DNA from: Anagrus nilaparvatae
Taxonomy: Eukaryota; Arthropoda; Insecta; Hymenoptera; Mymaridae
Assembly: GCA_022575985.1 (NCBI GenBank)
Contig: JAKSXM010000231.1
Span: 20,126,501-20,190,500 of the forward strand
Reading direction: 5' to 3'
DNA: 64,000 nt
This document shows, one piece after another, positions 57,224-64,000 of this stretch (position 1 is the stretch's first letter; each line of letters begins with the position of its first letter). The notes beneath the pieces were generated by a model. That model made no database searches and was not told where the DNA came from. It worked only from the letters and a program-made list of their open reading frames with translations. The position numbers and the translations under genes were made by a program.

Positions 57224-57806
57224 GGTCTTACGTACGTCCGGGGTAAAATGCAAAAAAAAAGCTAAAACTTGGAGAAAGTTAAGTAAATATAATTTAACTT
57301 TACACGTATTTTTTTTTTTATAATTGACCGAACAGTTTTTGAGAAAATAAATAAATAAAAAATAAATTAATACAGGCTCTTATGGGGAATTTTAAAAAAT
57401 GAAAAAAAAGCATTTAAAATACAAAACTTAGATATTTTTTTTTATGAGTTGATAAATAATGTCCTAATAAATAAAAAGAGACCTTAAAATTTACCGTCAT
57501 TTTGAATGGTTTTACTTAAAAAAATGTATAAAAAATCAACGTTTATTCTGCTATTGAGGTAGAGTCATTTATTATATTTTTTTATTTATTTATTTTCTTT
57601 ATAAATAATTAAATAATATTATTTAAATAATAAATAATTTATTTAATGCCAAAATTAAGTTAATAAAATTTATTTTTAATCTTTGAATAGTAATAATTAA
57701 GTATTATTGAAAAACCTTTTTTATTTATTTGAAGTTGCAATCCGTACTTTTATACATGGGTAAGACAAAGATGCCGATAGGTAAAAATCCTAACGTACGT
57801 AAGACC
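57224..57806. mobile_element. 583-bp TTAA-flanked inverted-repeat element
   Basis: Perfect 14-bp inverted ends GGTCTTACGTACGT, flanked by TTAA (57220-57223, 57807-57810). No ORF that can be supported. Confidence 0.87.
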
Positions 57807-58109
57807 TTAAATAAAATTTTTACTATGCTTAGGCCATAAAATTTCATCTCACTACATTTATGGCCCGAAAGTTTAAGAAAATATAAAAGGGTAAATCCAT
57901 TTATAATCCAACTTCTCTCAACTTTGACATTCATCAGAAAAAAAAAATGCTTGAATGAATAATTTAATTTATACGTTTTCTGGACCCAAAAACTTAAAAT
58001 TCAAATAAACTTGTGATTAGTAAACAACAAGACTTAACTTGGTTTTAATTATACTTTAATTTAATAAAGTTTTAAAAACATAATAAATTTAATAAGTGTT
58101 TTAGTAAAA
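57807..58109 (+). repeat. Dispersed repeat A array, right part
   Basis: TTTTTACTATGCTTAGG, ATTTCATCTCACTACATTTA, TTTTCTGGACCC, ACAACAAGACTTAACTTGG. It supplies the uninterrupted version of the CTTAA junction. Confidence 0.78.
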
Positions 58110-58330
58110 ATTACGTATATAAGATCCAAAAATTGACTATAAATGATATTTCTAAAACTAGTACTCCCTTAGAAAACAATTCGGTACTACGTTCAAAAAG
58201 AAAAAAAAATTAATGGTATTTTTTGTATTTTTTGGTGACAAAATTGTGAGAAAAAAATTTTCAAAAAATTAATTATAAGATTCATGATATCGAGTAAAAA
58301 CGATACTTCTAGATATTTATATTTATATAT
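58110..58330 (+). repeat. ~155-bp satellite, second locus
   Basis: Type B then type A monomer, related to 37440-38205: GATCCAAAAATTGACTATAA, TAGAAAACAATTCGGTACTA, then GATTCATGATATCGAGTAAA. Confidence 0.78.
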
Positions 58331-59165
58331 ATTATTATCACTTACAAGAGCATAAAAAAGAGTTTAAATAGCTATTTTTTAAACAAGGGACAAAATATTG
58401 GTTTGAGTTTCTACACAGTTATATGCAGACTGCATGCAAAAGTCGAACCCCATATTTTGTCCTGTAATTTAAAACATAGTTTTATATATAATGGGCAAAA
58501 AAGGCATCACGCTAGGGTAGATATTAGGCTTTTGTAGCCCTAAATATGTAAATACTCTTCTCTTAAATACATTGTTTTTAGCTGAATATCTTCAAGTATT
58601 AAATATATTGATTGAAATAAAACTAATTACTTACAATACTTTTCATTTAATATATTATCTTTTGTAACAAAAAATCAGTTGCATTTTATTAACAGTTATA
58701 AAGAATTATTGAAAGAAAACGTGTTTTTAACTAGTTATTAAAATTATGCAATACTTCTAAACTAAACACATATGTATTTAAAATTTTATGAAAGCTTATT
58801 ACCTCACCTGAACGTAATATTTGAGCGTAAATAATTATATTTATATGTTTGGAATAGTTTGGAATTATAAAAAATTATAAGTAATAAATCTACTATGAAA
58901 GTATTCGAAAAAGATTTAATAAAACAAATTTATGTTGGAACAAATCATGATGCTCTAGTATATTTTTTTTCTTAGGAAAAAAAAAAGGGAGTAAAAAAAT
59001 ACTGTTCGTAAAACCCAGGGAACACGACGTGTTCTTGACAAGGATCTAAGAGACATTCTACAATTGAGCAATTAACTCTTGCGATTGAACGCTACGTTGT
59101 GCTGTAAGTTTTTTGAGATGAGTAATTGACTTTTGCACCGGCGTCACCCTCGTGGAAAAAAAAGA
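58331..59165. other. Spacer with a diverged half MITE
   Basis: Mostly unrecognised. 59052-59097 (ACATTCTACAATTGAGCAAT, CTCTTGCG) resembles one arm of the 50548-51952 MITE. A short inverted pair (AAACAAGGGACAAAATAT and a mirror near 58455) lies at about 58380-58475. Confidence 0.4.
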
Positions 59166-59264
59166 ACATAATATCCCATAATATCCCATAATATCCCATA
59201 ATATCTCCATTTTTTGGCACATAATATGAGATAATATGGGATATTATGGGATAATATCTCATAA
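59166..59264. repeat. Hairpin of ATAATATCCC repeats
   Basis: CATAATATCC-type decamers occur four times, followed by their mirror (GATAATATGGGATATTATGG) after a ~20-bp spacer. Confidence 0.88.
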
Positions 59265-59584
59265 ATGAGCAAAAAAAAAAAATGAAAAAAAAATTAAAAT
59301 TATCATTATAAAAATTATTATTATAAAATTATAAAAATTTATTATATAAATTTGTTAAAAAGTTTAAAATAATTTTGTATTTAGGACAAAGAAAATAAAA
59401 TTTTCTTTTAGATGAACATTATAATTTGTACATCAAACCTACTTCGCGCGCTAGGTTTTTAAATGAAAACTTAAAATTTTTTTACAAGTAAACGGAAAGA
59501 GATAATAGGAAAATTTTTTTGTGGTGAATAAGTACACTAAAGTAGTATTAAAAAAATTTTGTTTTATTCATTTTTATGAATGTA

Positions 59585-59720
59585 GTTATCCGCCAGAAGC
59601 CTTTCTAGAAGGGGCTCTTAACTATATCTTTTAACTTGAAAATAAAAAATAAAATAAATTGTTAAAAAATAAATTGTTATTTTACAATTTAAGTTAAAAC
59701 TGGGGGTTTTTTGGGGCGCT
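59585..59720 (+). repeat. Dispersed repeat C, copy 2
   Basis: Same landmarks as 56140-56305; it leads directly into the 59715-61560 array through the shared GGGGTTTTTTGGGGCG. Confidence 0.8.
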
Positions 59721-61560
59721 GAATCGATATTTTTGGTCAGGAATGTGAAAAAACGTTTGAGTTTGCGAGAAACTCGGAAAATAAGCGTTTTTTCATTCTG
59801 AAAAGTGAAAATCGTAAAACATTATTTTATTCAATTAAAAAACGGTCTCTGGGGGTTATTTGAGACGCTAAATTGATATTTTTTTCAGAAAATTAAAAAA
59901 ATGCTTTCTTAATCGGACATCGCATACAGGCGTTTTTTTACCCTAAAAAATTAAAATCATAAAATTTTATTATATTTGGTTAAACAACGATTCATGGGCG
60001 TTCTTTGGGGCGCTGAATCGCTATTTTTGGCCAGGAATGTGAACAAACGTTTGCGTTTGCGGGAAATTCGGAAAATAGGTGTTTTTTCATCTTGAAAAAT
60101 GAAAATCGTAAAACTTTATTGTATTCAATTAAAAAAATTTATAACTGGTTTGTGTAACTACACAACCAACGAGCATGGAACATGTTTACTTATAACACTG
60201 ATAATAATGTATCTATTGTGTTCATAATATCAATATTTATATCCAAATATTTATATTTAAATTTTTATTATAGAAATCATGCTGCTTAGACATCAAAGTG
60301 AACAAAATTAATTGCATTTTCAAATTATTATTGTTTTTTAAATAATATGTATTTATTTTTTATTAATTTTTACAGTAAATTCTTTAAAAATTCTGCACCA
60401 ATGATCCCTAGGTACTTCTGCACCAATGGTCCCTAGGTACTTATGCACCAATGCTCCTTAGGTACTTCTGCACCCTAAAAGGTCCCTAAATCGAAAATAT
60501 TTTAAGTCTTTCACCCCCCTCTAAAAACGTCAATTTTTGACCCCCCCCCCTAAAAACGTCACTTTTTCACCCCACCCTGCCGAGCCTGAATTTTTCAAAT
60601 ACCCCATCCAATGAACATGTTACATGTTAAAACGGTCTCTAGCGATTTTTAGAGACGCTAAATCCATATTTTTAGTTAGGAAATTAAAAAATGCTTTCTT
60701 AATTGGAAAATTCGTTAAACAGGCGTTTTTTTATCCTAAAAAATTAAATACTCCAGTCAAAATACGAAGGGGGGGTTGTATTTTTACTGGCGAACATGAG
60801 ATTTGCTTTACTATATGTTTTTTGGGTCGCTGAACACGAAAATCGGGGTCATTTCGTAAAGAAATGGGGGCTTCACCCCTAAATTTGCAAAAAACTACCC
60901 CAAAATGGGCTATTTTTTACATATTTGCACTTTGAGCGCTCAGATTCGCACCATACGGGTATTTTGGGTCGCTGATCAAGAATTTCGACTTCTTTTTCTT
61001 AAATAATTAAAATTTCACCCCTTAATTGGCTAAAATTACCCCCGAAAAGGGGGTGTTTTTTCTATTTTCGCACCTTGAGCAACGTGGATATGTCCATATA
61101 GGTTTTTTGAGTCGCTGATTAAGAATTTCGGCTTATTTTTCATAAATAATTAAAATTTCACCTCTAAATTGGCTAAAATTACCCCCGAAAAGGGGGTATT
61201 TTTGCTATTTGGGCACTTTGAGCTACCAGGATATGTCCATATAGGTTTTTTGGGTCGCATATCAAGAATTTCGACTTATTTTTCATAAATATTCAATATT
61301 GCACCCTTAAATTAGCTAAAACTACCCCTTAAAATGGTGTTTTTGCTATTTTCGCACTTTGTGCATCCAGGATATGTTTATATAGGTTTTGTGGGTCTTT
61401 AATCAAGAATTTCGACTCCTTTTTCATAAATATTCAATATTTCACCCATAAAACAGCTAAAACTACTCCTAAAAGGTGTGCTTTTGCTATTTTGACACAT
61501 TGAGCATCCCGATTAGGTTCATTCAGGTCCCTGGGCCGCTGATCAATAAATTATTATAGT
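59715..61560 (+). repeat. Diverged ~145-bp tandem repeat
   Basis: Units begin TTTGGG(G)CGCTGA or TTTTGGGTCGCTGA: near 59710, 59855, 60005, 60640, 60825, 60965, 61105, 61250, 61395 and 61525. Later units share ATCAAGAATTTCGACTT, AATTTCACCCCTTAATTGGC and ATATGTCCATATAGG. Repeat B (60126-60632) interrupts the array. Confidence 0.75.
60126..60632 (+). repeat. Dispersed repeat B, copy 2
   Basis: Matches 33367-33935 end to end. Only about four 25-bp TTCTGCACCAATG units are present here (60391-60480), against eight in the other copy. Confidence 0.9.
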
Positions 61561-61621
61561 GAAGGTAAAAATAAATAAATGAAACTTAATATATATTTTT
61601 TTTTTATAATGCATGCTCAAG

Positions 61622-62097
61622 AAATTATTATTATTATTCAGTTTATTTGCCATGACAAAAATTTAGTATACACTCATTTACAATTGAAATATAAATTAAT
61701 ACAATATATGATACAGAAATAATGTTTACAATTTGTATAAGATTTTAAAATACAATATATGATAAAATTGAAAATAAAAATAATATTCATAATTAGAGTA
61801 AATGTTAAAGTAAAATAATTCAAATAAAATCAAATTAAGGTCAACAACAATCTGACACTAATAATTAATTGATAAGTATCTATATATCTATATAACAATT
61901 GCTATAACGTCGATAAATCTATAAGTAAATGAATAACAGTCAATATTTATATTTAAATAACAGTAAATAATAAATATATAATATAATATATAGTCAATAA
62001 TTAATAGAATTAGTCAATAAAAATAGTCAATAAATTAATTTAATATGGTAAATAAAGTATAAATTAAAATAAGTAAGTGAATAAAGTAAATTAATAG
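61622..62097 (-). mobile_element. 3' untranslated end of LINE with (AAT)n tail
   Basis: Downstream of the LINE stop on the minus strand, an AT-rich ~475-bp tail ends with CATGGCAAATAAACTG and a short AAT repeat (61624-61638). Short trinucleotide tails are common in I-group and related LINEs. Confidence 0.65.
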
Positions 62098-64000
62098 TTA
62101 TTTATTATCCAGACTAAATAAATATTTTTTAATGCTATTTTTAAACTGGTTATATGATGGGAGATCACGTATGCATGGAGGAATTTTATTCCAAAATTTA
62201 GCATATTTAACTTGAAAAGATTGTAAACCCCAATTGTGTATAACGGAGGGTATATCCAGATCTTTACGTGGTCCACGAGTTGGTCTGTCTCTTTTGGTAA
62301 CAGAAAAGGGGGTTGTTTCATACGTATTATTTTATACATAGTCAATGATGCAAAATAGTCCATGCGCGTGGTTATTTGCATCCAGTTAAGTCGTCTCCTG
62401 TAAGGAGTAATATGCTCCTGCCGTTTTAGACCGAAAATATATCTAATGCTTAAGTTAGAAAGTCTCTGGAGCTGGTCAGTCAGCTGTTTAGAAATATCAG
62501 AGTAAACAACACTACAATAATCTAAATGCGGCATCACTAGTGATTCAACTAGACGTTTACGGAGATTTTGAGATGTGCAGGGCCTGATGATTCGAAGACC
62601 ATAGAGTACCCTATTCACTTTTTTGGTGACCTGTTGAATGTGAGAACGCCAGGAGAGGGTATTATCAAGTATAACACCAAGGCAGGTAACTTGATCCACA
62701 AATTGGATACAGTCACCATTCATATTGAGATTTATTTTTGGTATGTCTAGCATTTTGAATGTTTTTAAGGATTTACAAGATCCGAAAACAATGGCCTTGG
62801 TCTTTTTAATATTTAAGGATAAGCCATTTGCTTCTGCCCATGACACCACTATTTTTGCTGACTTTGTTAATTGTTCTATGCCCTGCTCTATTAGATGTAA
62901 TGGTGTTTGGACATATATATGAAGATCATCAGCATACAAAAGCCTGAAAGTGCTATGCTCATCCAAGTGATCCTTTAGATCATTCATGTAAATACAAAAC
63001 AGGAGTAGACCAAGTACTGAGCCTTGGGGCACTCCTATGTTTATATTACGATATGAGGAAGAGGATACTTTGGAGGCAACACACATTGAGCGACCACTCA
63101 AATATGACCAGAACCAGATTAATGATGACTTTGAAAAGCCAATCACCTGAAGTTTTTTAAGAAGCTTAGATGGTGAAACATTGTCGAATGCCTTAGAAAA
63201 ATCAAACTGCATTAGCAGGGTAGCTAGCTTCTTTTCCTTACCCAGGCGTATATCATCAGTTAATTTAATTAAAGCAGACTGAGTACTGTGGTATTTGCGA
63301 AAGCCTGTTTGATATATATCCATAACTTTTCTTTTATTCAAGAAGCCTACCACCTGATCATGAGCAAGCTTTTCCAAGACCTTCGACAAGAAGCATAAGA
63401 GAGATACAGGGCGAAAATCAGAAGGAGTCGATGGTATAGGTATTTTTTTTATTGCTAGAACTCTAGACTTTTTCCATTCTGCTGGGAAAATACCCTTCGA
63501 AAGTGAGGCATTAAATAGTTTGGTTAGGTGCAAGGCTATTGTTGGAAGCGCCTTGGCTATGACACTTTGAGGAATTTCATCATCCCCTTTCGCCTGCGAA
63601 CAAAAATGAGAAACTGCAAGGATGACGTCATTTGTAGACACCTCTTTGAAAACGAAGCCCTCTTGTGAAGAACTGTTAATGATGTTTAACGGCAAGTAAG
63701 AATCTTCAGTAGCAGAGATGAAAATATTTGAAAGATACGAATTTAGTTCTTTAGGGGAAAATCCATGAAGGGCATCATTGATTGTAGGGATGAGTCCAAG
63801 ACTCTTCATTTCCTTCCAGAAATTCTTATTGACATCAAGAGTGCCACAAATGCGGTTATGCATATATGAGCAACGAGCATTCTCTGTTCCTCATATTCAT
63901 TTGCAAGCAATAGAAACTCATTTAGAAATTTTTTAGAGCCTGTTCTATGGTATCTTCTACTAGTGGCATCACGCTTTGATTTTAATAAACGAAGTTCTGA
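62098..64000 (-). pseudogene. Jockey/I-group LINE ORF2, two frameshifts, runs off the right edge
   Basis: The reverse transcriptase of a non-LTR retrotransposon. A long frame (62091-63863) carries DFRPVSLLCFLSKVLEKL, YQTGFRKYHSTQSALIKL, FDFSKAFDNVSPSKLL, NIGVPQGSVLGLLLFC, LLYADDLHIYV (YADD active site), LNIKKTKAIVFG and the thumb region (SWRSHIQQVTKKVNRVLYGL, LDYCSVVYSD, RLSNLSIRYIFG). Near 62310 a one-base shift in a C/T run moves the true C-terminus (DLDIPSVIHNWG, FWNKIPPCIRDLPSYN) to another frame that stops at 62098-62100. A second shift near 63862 joins it to SKKFLNEFLLLANEYEEQRM, which continues past the window. Only two disabling changes are visible, so the copy is fairly young. The endonuclease lies outside. 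Confidence 0.9.

Noticed and set aside
62568..62922. Plus-strand frames over the LINE
   Set aside because: They are antisense shadows of the reverse transcriptase frame.

Overview
This window is AT-rich nuclear DNA from an animal, most likely an insect. It holds one recognisable host gene, CDKAL1, and is otherwise dominated by transposable elements and satellite-like repeats. The animal origin rests on the split CDKAL1 gene with GT-AG splice sites and on the mix of elements: P/THAP9-type transposase, FLYWCH zinc finger, Jockey/I-group LINEs, a Penelope-like GIY-YIG fragment, Ty1/copia, Ty3/gypsy, hAT-like and TTAA-type elements. The species cannot be read from the sequence; a hymenopteran or hemipteran with an AT-rich genome would fit. 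No prokaryotic operon, CRISPR array or intact RNA gene was seen.

Layout. 1-5.8 kb: a P-type transposase fragment abuts an inverted-repeat-bounded block carrying a FLYWCH exon, a broken gene of unknown family and a 158-bp tandem array. 5.8-13.7 kb: AT-rich DNA with short repeats and no convincing gene. 13.7-34.5 kb: CDKAL1 on the minus strand, two coding exons separated by a 19.2-kb intron. The intron contains a palindrome with a Penelope-like end, a decayed copia copy, an 8.9-kb LTR element with identical LTRs and no coding capacity, a 0.9-kb inverted-repeat element, and a 3.25-kb foldback element with an 8-bp target duplication. 35.9-44.9 kb: gypsy pol and possible gag remnants, a dimeric ~155-bp satellite, a (CA)n tract, a second foldback copy, two TTAA-flanked elements and a tRNA-headed SINE. 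45.2-58.1 kb: a deep nest. A repeat array is split by an 11.7-kb insertion with CAGGGTGT ends; inside it another repeat is split by a foldback element and by a 2.9-kb element; these in turn hold a LINE, three small inverted-repeat elements and a further CAGGGTGT element. 58.1-64 kb: diverged tandem repeats, then a Jockey/I-group LINE on the minus strand running off the right edge.

How the parts relate. CDKAL1 is the only host gene; it would make a tRNA methylthiotransferase with a membrane tail anchor. The rest records successive insertions. Their order can be read from target-site duplications and, for the nest, from a second uninterrupted copy of the host repeat. The best candidates for something undescribed are the 8.9-kb non-coding copia-type element (275-bp LTRs that look identical, a primer site resembling the initiator tRNA-Met anticodon arm, a GGGAGGGAG polypurine tract) and the foldback family built from CTGAATNNNT decamers and CCTAAGG-containing ~56-bp units. 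All repeat boundaries and identities were judged by eye.
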